A stretch of DNA of 64,000 bases, taken from assembly GCF_022811925.1 (NCBI RefSeq), contig NZ_CP065511.1, positions 1,047,501-1,111,500 on the forward strand. Reading direction: 5' to 3'. Positions within the stretch are counted from its first letter, which is position 1, and every line of letters begins with the position of its first letter. The position numbers and the translations under genes are program-made. The notes below the pieces were generated by a model. The model saw nothing but the letters and a program-made list of their open reading frames with translations. It was not told the DNA's origin and made no database searches. The stretch is from Cytobacillus oceanisediminis. Its GTDB lineage: Bacteria > Bacillota > Bacilli > Bacillales > Cytobacillaceae. Positions 41,837-50,081 of the stretch are shown in pieces.

Positions 41837-42391
41837 TTGAGCCGCATTTCTTCATATAAAGATGAGCAAAACATTAGAGAAAAGCTAAGAGATGTTTCTC
41901 TTGAGCATTGGCTGAAGGAGGATTTGTTCAGCTTTAATTGGTGGCTGCTGCTGGCTGCGAGCATTTTGCCGTTTTTTATTTGGTGGAGGCTCGTGGATAA
42001 GGGGCGGTTCTTTGAAATACTTGCTTTCGGGCTACTCTGTGGGATCATCGCCTGTTTTCTTGATGTTGTGGGAGTGAACTTTCTTTTGTGGGGATATCCG
42101 GATAAGCTGCTACACTTTATTCCGCCATTATTGCCTGCAGATTTTGTGGTGATCCCAATTTCGGGCATGCTGATATATCAGTACTTCAGTACGTGGAAAA
42201 GCTATGCCTTTGCAGCTGTTGGCCTTGGAATCATGTTTGCTTATATCTTTGAACCGTTATTTAGCTTTTTGAATATCTTTGTCCTTATCAATTGGACTCA
42301 CACCTATTCCTTCATCTGTTTTATCCTCTTTTTTCTTGGTGTCCGACTTTTAATGCTGTCCTTAAAGCGTGTGGCTGATAAAATAAAGTAA
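41837..42391 (+). CDS. CBO0543-type membrane protein
   Basis: A 184-residue protein with five predicted helices. The pattern FSFNWWLLLAASILPFFIWWRLVDK, FLDVVGVNFLLWGYPDKLL, LPADFVVIPISGMLIYQYF and EPLFSFLNIFVLINWTHTYSF follows the CBO0543 family of Bacillus and Clostridium membrane proteins, from memory. Function unknown. TTG 41837 is preferred since AGGTGAT lies just upstream; GTG 41819 is an alternative. It is isolated between array F and a cysteine-rich gene. Confidence 0.72.
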   Translation: MSRISSYKDEQNIREKLRDVSLEHWLKEDLFSFNWWLLLAASILPFFIWWRLVDKGRFFEILAFGLLCGIIACFLDVVGVNFLLWGYPDKLLHFIPPLLPADFVVIPISGMLIYQYFSTWKSYAFAAVGLGIMFAYIFEPLFSFLNIFVLINWTHTYSFICFILFFLGVRLLMLSLKRVADKIK

Positions 42392-42424
42392 GCGGTCAGC
42401 AAAGCTGGCCGCTGTTTTACTGGA

Positions 42425-42724
42425 TTAATAGTCATCGCTATGGAAACATTTTTTACAGCAGCAAAAATGCTTGTGTTCAAATGAGCATTTCTTGCAAGAG
42501 CAATGATGAATTTCCGGTGAGCATTTTTTGCAGGAACATCTTTTATGCTCATCAGAGCATTTTTTGCAGGAACATTTTTTATGCTCATCAGAGCATTTTT
42601 TACAGGAACAGTGAGGTTTAAAATCGCTGGTGCATTTCTTGCAGCTGTGATGTTCATGTTTGTCCTTCTTTTTGCAGCAGACTTTCTTCTTGTAATAATA
42701 TTCTTCAACACAATATTGGCACAT
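42425..42724 (-). CDS. Cysteine- and lysine-rich repeat protein
   Basis: A 99-residue protein (ATG 42724, ribosome site AAAGGAG) built from tandem units of about 11 residues of the form CSCKKCSDEHK, four to five copies. It holds 22 cysteines and 11 histidines and almost no hydrophobic residues after the first 15. The repeats are also clear at DNA level (GCATTTTTTGCAGGAACA blocks). It could bind metals or be a cross-linked spore coat or exosporium protein; cysteine-rich coat proteins such as CotX/Y/Z or CotW are only loosely similar. The family is not recognised. Confidence 0.7.
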   Translation of the reverse strand: MCQYCVEEYYYKKKVCCKKKDKHEHHSCKKCTSDFKPHCSCKKCSDEHKKCSCKKCSDEHKRCSCKKCSPEIHHCSCKKCSFEHKHFCCCKKCFHSDDY

Positions 42725-42806
42725 GGGATTCACTCCTTTCTCCTACTAATATATGTGGAAAAAAACAGAAGGAGAGAGCCCTTGTCCATAGTGCTTGAAA
42801 TATCCG

Positions 42807-42834
42807 CAAAAGCCCCCTCAGTTTTTGAGGGGGC
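42807..42834 (-). terminator. Terminator of the RND exporter gene
   Basis: GCCCCCTCA and TGAGGGGGC pair around 5 nt. On the minus strand TTTTGCGG follows. Confidence 0.75.
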
Positions 42835-42843
42835 GGAACTATG

Positions 42844-45800
42844 TTAATTAACGGTCTCCGGAATCACTTTAACATCATTGCTTTTCTTTTTTTGCTTTTT
42901 CTTCAGCCAGCCAAAACGGAGGCTGGACGTAGTGAATAAGCGGTAAACCGCCGGGATTAGCAGCAACGTGATAAAGGTTGCAAACAGCAGGCCCGAAATA
43001 ATGACCGTTGCCATCGGCGCCTGATAGTTGCCGGAAGTTCCCGATGCCAGGGCAAGGGGCAGCATTCCGCCAACCGTTGTCAGGGTTGTCATGAATATCG
43101 GCCGGATCCGGTTTTTGCCTGCTTCCAGAAGTGCCTCTTCAACAGAGAAGCCTTCCAGGCGGAGCTGATTCGTACGGTCGATCAGCAGGATGGCGTTATT
43201 GAGCACAATCCCAATCAGCATCACAATTCCCATTCCTGACATTACGCTAAGCTCCATCTGCGTCAGGAACAAACCGAGAATGACGCCGACGATGGTCATC
43301 GGTATGACAGACATGACAATCAGCGGATGGCCAAGGTGGTTAAATTGGACAGCCATCACGAGGTACACAAGGAAAATCGCAATTGCTAAAACAAACACCA
43401 TATCCATGATTAATTCCTGCTGCTGTTCAAGATCCCCGGCAGCTGCCACACTATAGCCAGCAGGGGCTTCAAAATCATTGATCAGCTTTTGAACATCCCG
43501 GTTCACGGCACCAAGGTCCTTGCCTTCAATATCAGCTGAAATGGAGATGAAGCGCTCCCCGTCATGATGGGAAATTTCATTAGGTGTATCTACACTCTTC
43601 AATTCAATGAAGGAAGATAATGCTTTCTCGCCCTGGGCAGTTGGAACCTTTAAATCCAGCAGATCTGACCTGGAATCTGTTTTCTCAGCCCATTTCAAGG
43701 CAAGCGGCACATTTTCTTCATTCATGGCCATTTCCCCGACAGGCATTTCCATGAACGCCTGCTCAATAAACTGCCTGATTTGCAGCTGGGTTAAGCCTGC
43801 CTTTTCAATCGATTCTTCCTTTAAAACAACAACCTGCTCCTCTGACGTGCGCTCCATCGAGTTGGTCACACCGACGATGCCGTCAATCTTTTCGAGCTCC
43901 TCTGTAAAATCTCTGGTAAGCTTCTGCAGATCTGCAAAATCTTCGCCCATAATATTAACCTGAACCGGTGATCCGCCGCCAGCCGACATCGCACTCTGAA
44001 CATTTTTAACCGGGAGGGTATCAGACAGGCTGCGAAGTTCTTTCATAATGTCTTCATTGACATCTTTTTGCTCTCTTGTAATGTCATCGCCCTTTGTCAT
44101 ATTGATGATCGTATAGAACATGCCGCCGCTGTCCATGACATAATTGGACTCTACATCTTCAATCGATTGCAGTTTCTGATTGATTCCTTGAGCGATGTCT
44201 TCTTTATCTTCAATCGAAATACCCGTTTCCAGGTCAACCATCAGCTCTGTGTACCGGTTAAACATATCGGGCATAATCGTCATCGGAATTTTCGTCACAA
44301 GCGTTAATGAACCGGCAAACATCAGGAAGAAAATCGCAATGACCGCAAAACTGTACCTCTTTTTCCGGATGGTCCAGGCCACAATCCGGCTATAAAGGCG
44401 CATAATCGGCCCTTCTTTGCGCTCCTTCTTCGGCTTGCGGAGCTTCAGCATTTTTCCCGAAAGAGATGGGATCAAAGTAAACGAGACAATAACCGAACTG
44501 ATCAATGTAATGGCTACAACAGCAGACAGCATGATCATGAATGTTCCCACATCGCCGCCAATCAGTCCGATCGGCAGGAATACCACAATCGTAGTGAGCA
44601 TCGAAGCAATAACTGCTGATGAAACCTCTTTCGTTCCTTCTAAAACGGACTCCAGCTTGCCAAGGCCCTGCTCTTTCTTGCGGTAAATGGATTCGATGAT
44701 CACAATTGAAGAATCCACCATCATCCCGATTCCGAGGCCAAGCCCAATCAGGGTCAGGATATTAAAGCTGTAATCAAAAACCCACATCGCCGTAAACGTC
44801 AGCAGGATGGAAGTCGGGATTGACAGGCCGATGATAAAGGTGGCCCTTACATTCCTTAAAAAGATCAGCAGAATGGCAATGGCAATGACGCCGCCGATTA
44901 AAATGTTGCCGGTCACGCCATCAATTGATTCCTGCACATAATCTGCCTGTGCCACCATTTCGTTCAGTTCAAAGCCTTTCACCAGTCCGTCTTCGCGGAT
45001 GTAATTCACTTCATCTCGGACCGCAGCTGCCATTTCAATTTGCGTGGCATCTGCAGCACGGCCAACCTGGACAAAGATGAAATCCTTCGTGCCGTTTTTC
45101 CAGACGAAGGATGAGCTTTCAATCGGCTGAAAATGAACATCTGCAACATCTTTCAGATCAACAAACCCATTTTGTGAGGGGATTTTGATATTCTGTAGAT
45201 CCTCCACATTTTCAAGCTTCGTATTCCAGCGGAGGGAAGGAGAGCCGGCATCGCTGCTGAGTTCTCCCAGTGTGGCTTCGCTGTTAACCTGCTGAATCGC
45301 ACCGATCACAGCTGCAGAATCCAGCCCTTTCTCAGCCAATTTGCTGCGGTCCAATTCAATGATTACCTCGTGCTCCTGAACACCGGCAAGCGATACGTCG
45401 CGGACTTCCGGCAATGCTTCCAGGCGCGGTTCAAGAACCTTTTTGGCAAAAGCGGTCATCTCCTCCATGCTGCCGCCGGATACATCCATATAGAATTCAT
45501 AGCTTTGCGTGGTCCCATACTGTCCCGAAGTGACATCCGTGATCGCGGCATTCTCGCCTTTAGCGGCGGTTGCAGCCGTTTCTACTTCTTTAAAAAGATC
45601 GTCGCCCCGGCCCTGTTCAAATGAAACTTGAAGTGAGCTCCGTCCGATCGCCGATGTGGAGTCAACCGATTCCACTCCATCAATCCCCCTGATTTGCTGC
45701 TCCAGGGGGTTGGTGATCGATCGCTCCACTTCAATAGCTGCCATTTCACCGGCACTGATCTCCACATAAGCGCCATCCATCGTTACCGGCGGCATCAGCT

Positions 45801-45909
45801 CTTTATCCAATTCGATAATGGAAAAGCTGCCAATGGCCAAAATCAGCACCGTCATAAGGGCAACCAAAATCTTTCTCTGCACAATCATTTTTAATAATTT
45901 CATAAACAT
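42844..45909 (-). CDS. RND family efflux transporter (SwrC/AcrB-like)
   Basis: A 1021-residue, 12-helix RND pump with two large extracellular loops. The HAE1-type pattern is visible at FSFNILTLIGLGLGIGMMVDSSIVI (helix 4, with aspartate for proton transfer), then AFMEMPVGEM and GIVLNNAILLIDRTNQLR (helix 10). It resembles B. subtilis SwrC, which exports surfactin. There is no linked membrane-fusion protein or outer-membrane channel, as is usual for Gram-positive RND pumps. Its promoter faces a 52-bp repeat array (array E) and the heme-oxygenase-like operon. Confidence 0.9.
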   Translation of the reverse strand: MFMKLLKMIVQRKILVALMTVLILAIGSFSIIELDKELMPPVTMDGAYVEISAGEMAAIEVERSITNPLEQQIRGIDGVESVDSTSAIGRSSLQVSFEQGRGDDLFKEVETAATAAKGENAAITDVTSGQYGTTQSYEFYMDVSGGSMEEMTAFAKKVLEPRLEALPEVRDVSLAGVQEHEVIIELDRSKLAEKGLDSAAVIGAIQQVNSEATLGELSSDAGSPSLRWNTKLENVEDLQNIKIPSQNGFVDLKDVADVHFQPIESSSFVWKNGTKDFIFVQVGRAADATQIEMAAAVRDEVNYIREDGLVKGFELNEMVAQADYVQESIDGVTGNILIGGVIAIAILLIFLRNVRATFIIGLSIPTSILLTFTAMWVFDYSFNILTLIGLGLGIGMMVDSSIVIIESIYRKKEQGLGKLESVLEGTKEVSSAVIASMLTTIVVFLPIGLIGGDVGTFMIMLSAVVAITLISSVIVSFTLIPSLSGKMLKLRKPKKERKEGPIMRLYSRIVAWTIRKKRYSFAVIAIFFLMFAGSLTLVTKIPMTIMPDMFNRYTELMVDLETGISIEDKEDIAQGINQKLQSIEDVESNYVMDSGGMFYTIINMTKGDDITREQKDVNEDIMKELRSLSDTLPVKNVQSAMSAGGGSPVQVNIMGEDFADLQKLTRDFTEELEKIDGIVGVTNSMERTSEEQVVVLKEESIEKAGLTQLQIRQFIEQAFMEMPVGEMAMNEENVPLALKWAEKTDSRSDLLDLKVPTAQGEKALSSFIELKSVDTPNEISHHDGERFISISADIEGKDLGAVNRDVQKLINDFEAPAGYSVAAAGDLEQQQELIMDMVFVLAIAIFLVYLVMAVQFNHLGHPLIVMSVIPMTIVGVILGLFLTQMELSVMSGMGIVMLIGIVLNNAILLIDRTNQLRLEGFSVEEALLEAGKNRIRPIFMTTLTTVGGMLPLALASGTSGNYQAPMATVIISGLLFATFITLLLIPAVYRLFTTSSLRFGWLKKKQKKKSNDVKVIPETVN

Positions 45910-46189
45910 TCTCCTTACTCCCTAATAGTGAAAATTTGCACCCAAGACCTAATTATACAGAGGGGAATAGGTATTAATAACCACCTTTTCTTTAATTTTC
46001 CAATAAATCGTCCGACCTAATTCGCCAAAATGCGATCTTGTTTGCAGGAAAAACTTAACAATTCTTACAGATACTATCTTAACCGGGAATAACGAGAGTC
46101 ATAACGAGCCAGAGACATATCTTGGCATCGGACTTAAGGCTGAGAAGAAGGGGGACGGGGATTAATGATGAAAAACTTGGAGAGTACGT

Positions 46190-46440
46190 GAAAATGGTAG
46201 TTAATCATCCTGATTAAAGACGAAAAAGTGGAGAGAGGAAGAGAAATGGTAGTTAATCAACCGGATTAAAGACGAAAATGTGGGGCAAGGAGAGAAAATG
46301 GTAGTTAATCAACCGGATTAAAGACGAAAATGTGGGGCAAGGAGAGAAAATGGTAGTTAATCAACCGGATTAAAGACGAAAATATGGGGCGAGGAGAGAA
46401 AATGGTAGTTAATCATCCAAATTAACGACGAAAAATCGGA
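46190..46440. repeat. Tandem array E: 5 units of 52 bp with inverted repeat TTAATC-N-GATTAA
   Basis: GTTAATC begins at 46200, 46252, 46304, 46356 and 46408, a constant 52-bp step. Each unit holds TTAATCAACCGGATTAA or a variant, which can fold as a small hairpin, followed by GACGAAAA, a G-rich block (GTGGGGCAAGGAG) and AAATGGTAG. Three middle units are nearly identical; the first and last are more diverged. 52 is not a multiple of three. The array lies between the divergent RND exporter gene and the B12/STAS operon. The rest of the 45.9-46.6 kb gap shows no gene. Confidence 0.93.
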
Positions 46441-46578
46441 GAATAAATAGAAACAGCAACTATTTATCCAGCAAACAAAAAATCTCATCAATTGCCTATA
46501 ACCCTCCCAAAATGACAATCCAAATCAGTGTGTTATACTTAATAAAGCCAGAAAACTCCCAAAATTGGAGGAGAGTTC

Positions 46579-46884
46579 ATGTACACCGTTTTTTCAACAT
46601 TTGACGTTCCCGATGAAAAGTCGGAAGAAGTCATTCGCATATATAAAAATCGTTCGCGGTCGGTCGACCAGGCGGAGGGGTTTATCGATTTTCTGCTGCT
46701 GCAGAATGATAAGCGCGCCGGTGAACTGACGGTGCAGCTCATCTTTGATACAAAGGAAAACTATTTAAACTGGGTCCGGAGCGAAGATTTTAAGAGAATC
46801 CATGATTTAGAGAAAAAGTATCCGGATCAGGAATTGGCTGCAGTGGTTCCAAAGGTTTCGCAATATAAGGTGGTGGCTAAGTGA
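46579..46884 (+). CDS. Antibiotic biosynthesis monooxygenase domain protein (HmoB/IsdG-like)
   Basis: A 101-residue protein with a single ABM ferredoxin-like fold (VFSTFDVPDEKSEEVIRIYKNRSRSVDQAEGFIDFLLLQND ... YLNWVRSEDFKRIH). The FIDF then W and H pattern fits heme-degrading monooxygenases of the IsdG/Hmo group, though ABM proteins vary. It starts after GGAGGAG and overlaps the next start (GTGA). It leads an operon with a helical protein, a B12-binding protein and a PAS/STAS protein. Heme or tetrapyrrole handling here would fit B12 chemistry, which is inference. Confidence 0.75.
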   Translation: MYTVFSTFDVPDEKSEEVIRIYKNRSRSVDQAEGFIDFLLLQNDKRAGELTVQLIFDTKENYLNWVRSEDFKRIHDLEKKYPDQELAAVVPKVSQYKVVAK

Positions 46885-47246
46885 AATTTGAAAAGATCGT
46901 AAACAGTGTTACCGAAGAAATCTATGAACGCGAGCCTTCCCTGCTGGAGCGGTTTGGCGAACAAGGAAAAGAGAAGTGCCGCGAAGATAACCATCATCAT
47001 ATGAAGCATCTCGAGACAGCTTATGAGCTGAACCAATCTGCTTTTTTCACTGATTATGCCGTCTGGCTTGATGGCATTTTAAAGAAGCATGGGATGAAGA
47101 CCCGGCATCTGATCGACAATTTCGAAATCATTCAGGCTGTGCTGGCTAATGATACAGATTCTGCTGATAAGGCAGAGAAGTTTCATCTTTATCTGGCGGA
47201 AGCCATTGCTGTTTTGAAAGGTGAACCTGTGAAGGGAGGAGTGTAA
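46881..47246 (+). CDS. Helical protein linked to a B12-binding sensor
   Basis: A 121-residue all-helical protein, GTG start overlapping the previous stop by 4 bp. It contains KCREDNHHHMKHLETAYE, then FFTDYAVWLDGILKKHGM and LIDNFEIIQAVL. This pattern (K-C-x-E-D, a histidine cluster, then F-x-D-Y-x-x-W) resembles, from memory, helical domains fused or linked to cobalamin-binding domains in other bacteria; I could not verify this. The next gene, one base after its stop, encodes a B12-binding protein, so a joint function is likely. Confidence 0.65.
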   Translation: MKFEKIVNSVTEEIYEREPSLLERFGEQGKEKCREDNHHHMKHLETAYELNQSAFFTDYAVWLDGILKKHGMKTRHLIDNFEIIQAVLANDTDSADKAEKFHLYLAEAIAVLKGEPVKGGV

Positions 47247-47247
47247 G

Positions 47248-47892
47248 ATGAACCAGGCTGAAACACTCGCTTCACTGCTGCTGGAAGGCAATTCTGCAAA
47301 AGTTTGGGAAAACATTCAAGAGCATCCGCAGCTATCGCGTCTCGAAGTTTATCAAAATTTGATTACACCCGCAATGCAGCATATCGGCTTTTTATGGGAG
47401 ACAAATCAGATCACAGTCGCAGACGAACATTTGGCAACAGCAACATGTGATTTTGTGCTCTCAAAACTCGCTTATCAGCGGGAAAAAAGACAATCAAGCC
47501 AAAAAGCCATGTTTCTCTGCCTGGATGGGGAACAGCATTATATTGGCCTGAAAATGGTCAACAGCCTTTTTGAAGAGCACGGCTGGGAGACGAAATATTT
47601 TGGCCCGAGCCTGCCTTTGGAATATGCGCTGAAAACGGCAAAAGATTGGAAGCCAAGCGTAATCGGACTGTCGGTCAGCATCGTCTATCACCTGCCGAAG
47701 CTGAAGGAATATGCCGAAGCATTTGCTAAACTGCCGCATAAGCCGGCTGTTCTTCTTGGCGGGCGTTTAGCAGGGAAGTATGATCTGCTTCCTTATTGCT
47801 CTGATCATACGGTCATTCTACAGGATTTGCCGGAAACAAAGGAATGGCTGCAAAACTATGAAGCGGGAGGACAGCAAAATGCAATATTTTGA
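47248..47892 (+). CDS. Stand-alone cobalamin-binding sensor, CarH-like B12 domains
   Basis: A 214-residue protein. Residues about 8-80 match the helical B12-binding-2 cap and 85-205 the Rossmann-like B12-binding domain. Key positions: W50 and E60-H61 form the W-x9-EH motif known from the CarH photoreceptor, E95-x-H97-x-x-G100 the lower-ligand motif, S142-x-S144 and GG at 171-172 the nucleotide-loop contacts. The MerR DNA-binding domain of CarH is absent. It should bind adenosylcobalamin and could respond to light by losing the upper ligand. It overlaps the start of a PAS/STAS protein gene, the probable output. Confidence 0.82.
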   Translation: MNQAETLASLLLEGNSAKVWENIQEHPQLSRLEVYQNLITPAMQHIGFLWETNQITVADEHLATATCDFVLSKLAYQREKRQSSQKAMFLCLDGEQHYIGLKMVNSLFEEHGWETKYFGPSLPLEYALKTAKDWKPSVIGLSVSIVYHLPKLKEYAEAFAKLPHKPAVLLGGRLAGKYDLLPYCSDHTVILQDLPETKEWLQNYEAGGQQNAIF

Positions 47893-48664
47893 TCAGCCGC
47901 TTCCGCTTGCGTTTTTAAAAGCTGACAGGAACGGGAAAATAGTTAGCTACTCCACAATAGCATGGGAAAGCTTTGACCTGAGCCAGGGGCATTTAAAAGG
48001 AATCATTGATGAGGAGAGCATTGAAAAGCTGATTCAGTACAGCTGGGAGCCCGGATTGGATCCCGTGAAGCTGGAACTGAACATGAAGACCAGGGAAACA
48101 CAGCTTTCTTTATTTGAGGTTCATATTCAATGGGACAGCGAGGATCATGCCAATATGCTGTTTCTGCCAAAAGACAGCTCGAATGAAGGCTTGATGGATA
48201 AACTGATGCAGCTGCAGCAGCGCCTGTCCTCAACCGACTTTGAACTGCTGGAGAAAAAAGAAGAGCTGGAGCAGGTGCTGATCCGCTTAAACCAGCTGTC
48301 CGGGCCGTTTATTCCGCTGTCGGAAACCCTGTGCCTGATTCCTTTATTCGGCGACATTACACCAGATAAAATAAACGTTATTTCCGAAAGCTGCTTGAAA
48401 GCTGTTTTTGCAGGCGAATATGAAGAAATTCTCTTTGATCTGACAGCGGTTGGGGAGATTGAAGGAAAAGGCATTGAGAAATTCACCCAGCTGATTAAAA
48501 CATTGAACTTCATGACAGGCAGCATTATCAAATTGATCGGCATTAAGCCAAACCTGGCGAAAATGCTGAATAACTATAAGCTGGATGAATGGGTGCAGAT
48601 CGATCAATCCCTGAAGCAGGTTTTAAATGTCTATTTTAATCGGAATGAGTTAGGGGCCTCTTAG
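47879..48664 (+). CDS. PAS-like plus STAS domain protein (RsbR-like)
   Basis: A 261-residue protein. The N-terminal 100 residues look PAS-like (PLPLAFLKADRNGKIVSYSTIAWESF), then a coiled coil (about 115-150) and a STAS domain (about 155-260) opening with LSGPFIPLSETLCLIPLFGDI. The first RsbR phosphosite region is kept (FDLTAVGEIEGKG); at the second, the usual TGIRPE-type threonine is replaced (LIGIKPNLAKML). ATG 47879 has GGGAGG upstream and overlaps the B12 gene by 14 bp. It could plug a B12/light signal into the stressosome; this is inferred from domain and operon context. Confidence 0.8.
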   Translation: MQYFDQPLPLAFLKADRNGKIVSYSTIAWESFDLSQGHLKGIIDEESIEKLIQYSWEPGLDPVKLELNMKTRETQLSLFEVHIQWDSEDHANMLFLPKDSSNEGLMDKLMQLQQRLSSTDFELLEKKEELEQVLIRLNQLSGPFIPLSETLCLIPLFGDITPDKINVISESCLKAVFAGEYEEILFDLTAVGEIEGKGIEKFTQLIKTLNFMTGSIIKLIGIKPNLAKMLNNYKLDEWVQIDQSLKQVLNVYFNRNELGAS

Positions 48665-48678
48665 GAGGTCTTTTTTTG
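48650..48678 (+). terminator. Terminator of the B12/STAS operon
   Basis: GGCCTC and GAGGTC pair closely around the TAG stop region and are followed by seven T residues. Confidence 0.75.
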
Positions 48679-48768
48679 TCAAAACTTCCAAATGCGAAAT
48701 AGTTTGACAATTCCCTTATTTAAAATCATGATAGTAAGTAAAATAATCGGAAGTCGGGGGCAGGAAAA

Positions 48769-49977
48769 ATGGGTTTGCCGAAGGAAAGGCATAGCGGATA
48801 CAGTCAAGAAGTACAGAAGCGTTCGTTCATAAGGGATCTGACAGCGGAAAACATGTCATCGGGAATCATTGCAAGCACGCTGGTTATGACGGGGCCGGCA
48901 CTGATCATTTTACAGGCTGCGTCAGCAGGTGGATTTACTGATCAGCAGACGATTAACTGGATGTTTGCGGTTTATTTTTTCGGGGGTGTCTACAGCATCC
49001 TCCTGCCGCTTCTATATAGGATTCCCATCACAGGAGGGCATTCGATTACTGGAGCGGCCTTTTTGGCGACTGTGACTGCCCAATATTCGTATCCTGAACT
49101 GATAGGCGGGTATGTGATGTCCGGGCTGCTGATTTTTCTGGTCGGCATTTCTGGGCTGTTTACAAAAATCATTGGCTGGGTGCCGAAAGAAGTCATCGCA
49201 TCCATGCTTGGCGGATTGGTTGCCGGCTATGTCGTGAAGCTCGTACCGGCCATTCAGGAAATGCCTGTTGTCGGAGGAGCGGCTTTAATCAGTTTTCTGC
49301 TTTTTACGAGATATGTGAAGAAGTTCCCGCCTGTGCTTGCGGCCGTTGCGATTGCCTTTGCGGTGCTGTATTTGACAGCTGATTTAAATCCGGCTAAAGA
49401 GATTGCCTATTTCCTGCCGTCTATCCAAATGCCGGAATTCAGTTGGATGGGGCTTGTGACGATTGCCCTGCCGCTGGCGATGCTGATACTGAGCAATGAC
49501 GCTGCACCGGGAATCGGGGCCCTCGAAAGTGAGGACTTTAAACCGCCTATTCGTAAAATCGTCTCATCAAGCGGCGTCTTCTCCGTAATCACCAGCTTCT
49601 TTGGCGGCCAGTGTGCCAATATCGCAGGCATGATGAGCGCCATCTGTGCCGGGCCGGATTCAGGCCCAAGGGAGAAAAGGTATATGGGAGCTGTGATTTC
49701 AGGCGCGATTACGATTGTTTTCGGCATATTCGCCTGGAAAATCGTGCCCTTTATCCAGTCGCTTCCACAGGCATTTGTTTCATTGCTCGCCGGGTTCGCC
49801 CTGATTGGCGTCCTACATTCAAGTCTGCAAATGGGCTTCTCCGAAAACCGTTTGCGGTTAAGCGCACTCGCAGCCTTCATCGTCACCCTATCAGGCGTAA
49901 GCTTTCTCCATATCAGCGCACCCGTTTGGGGACTCATCGCCGGGGCGGTATTGGCTCGGACGGTAGAGAGGCAGTGA
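48769..49977 (+). CDS. BenE-type benzoate/proton symporter family protein
   Basis: A 402-residue transporter with about 12 helices. BenE features: SGIIASTLVMTGPALIILQAA at the front, RIPITGGHSITGAAFLATV near residue 85, and LSNDAAPGIGALESEDFKPPIRKIV in the middle, where related families carry substrate-binding residues. BenE imports benzoate, but no benzoate-ring genes are near. Neighbours are a PucR-type regulator, an aldehyde dehydrogenase and a hydroxyacid dehydrogenase, so the substrate may be another small organic acid. Confidence 0.8.
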   Translation: MGLPKERHSGYSQEVQKRSFIRDLTAENMSSGIIASTLVMTGPALIILQAASAGGFTDQQTINWMFAVYFFGGVYSILLPLLYRIPITGGHSITGAAFLATVTAQYSYPELIGGYVMSGLLIFLVGISGLFTKIIGWVPKEVIASMLGGLVAGYVVKLVPAIQEMPVVGGAALISFLLFTRYVKKFPPVLAAVAIAFAVLYLTADLNPAKEIAYFLPSIQMPEFSWMGLVTIALPLAMLILSNDAAPGIGALESEDFKPPIRKIVSSSGVFSVITSFFGGQCANIAGMMSAICAGPDSGPREKRYMGAVISGAITIVFGIFAWKIVPFIQSLPQAFVSLLAGFALIGVLHSSLQMGFSENRLRLSALAAFIVTLSGVSFLHISAPVWGLIAGAVLARTVERQ

Positions 49978-50081
49978 AGTGAATAAGGATAGTTTGGCAG
50001 AAAAATAGATAGTTTGCAGCAATAATAGATTGTAATGTCTTTGAGATAATTTCACCAAACCTATTAGAAAGGAGAACAGCC

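Noticed and set aside
46145..46200. A sixth copy of array E before 46200
   Set aside because: TTAATG at about 46162 is out of the 52-bp register and the rest of the unit does not match.
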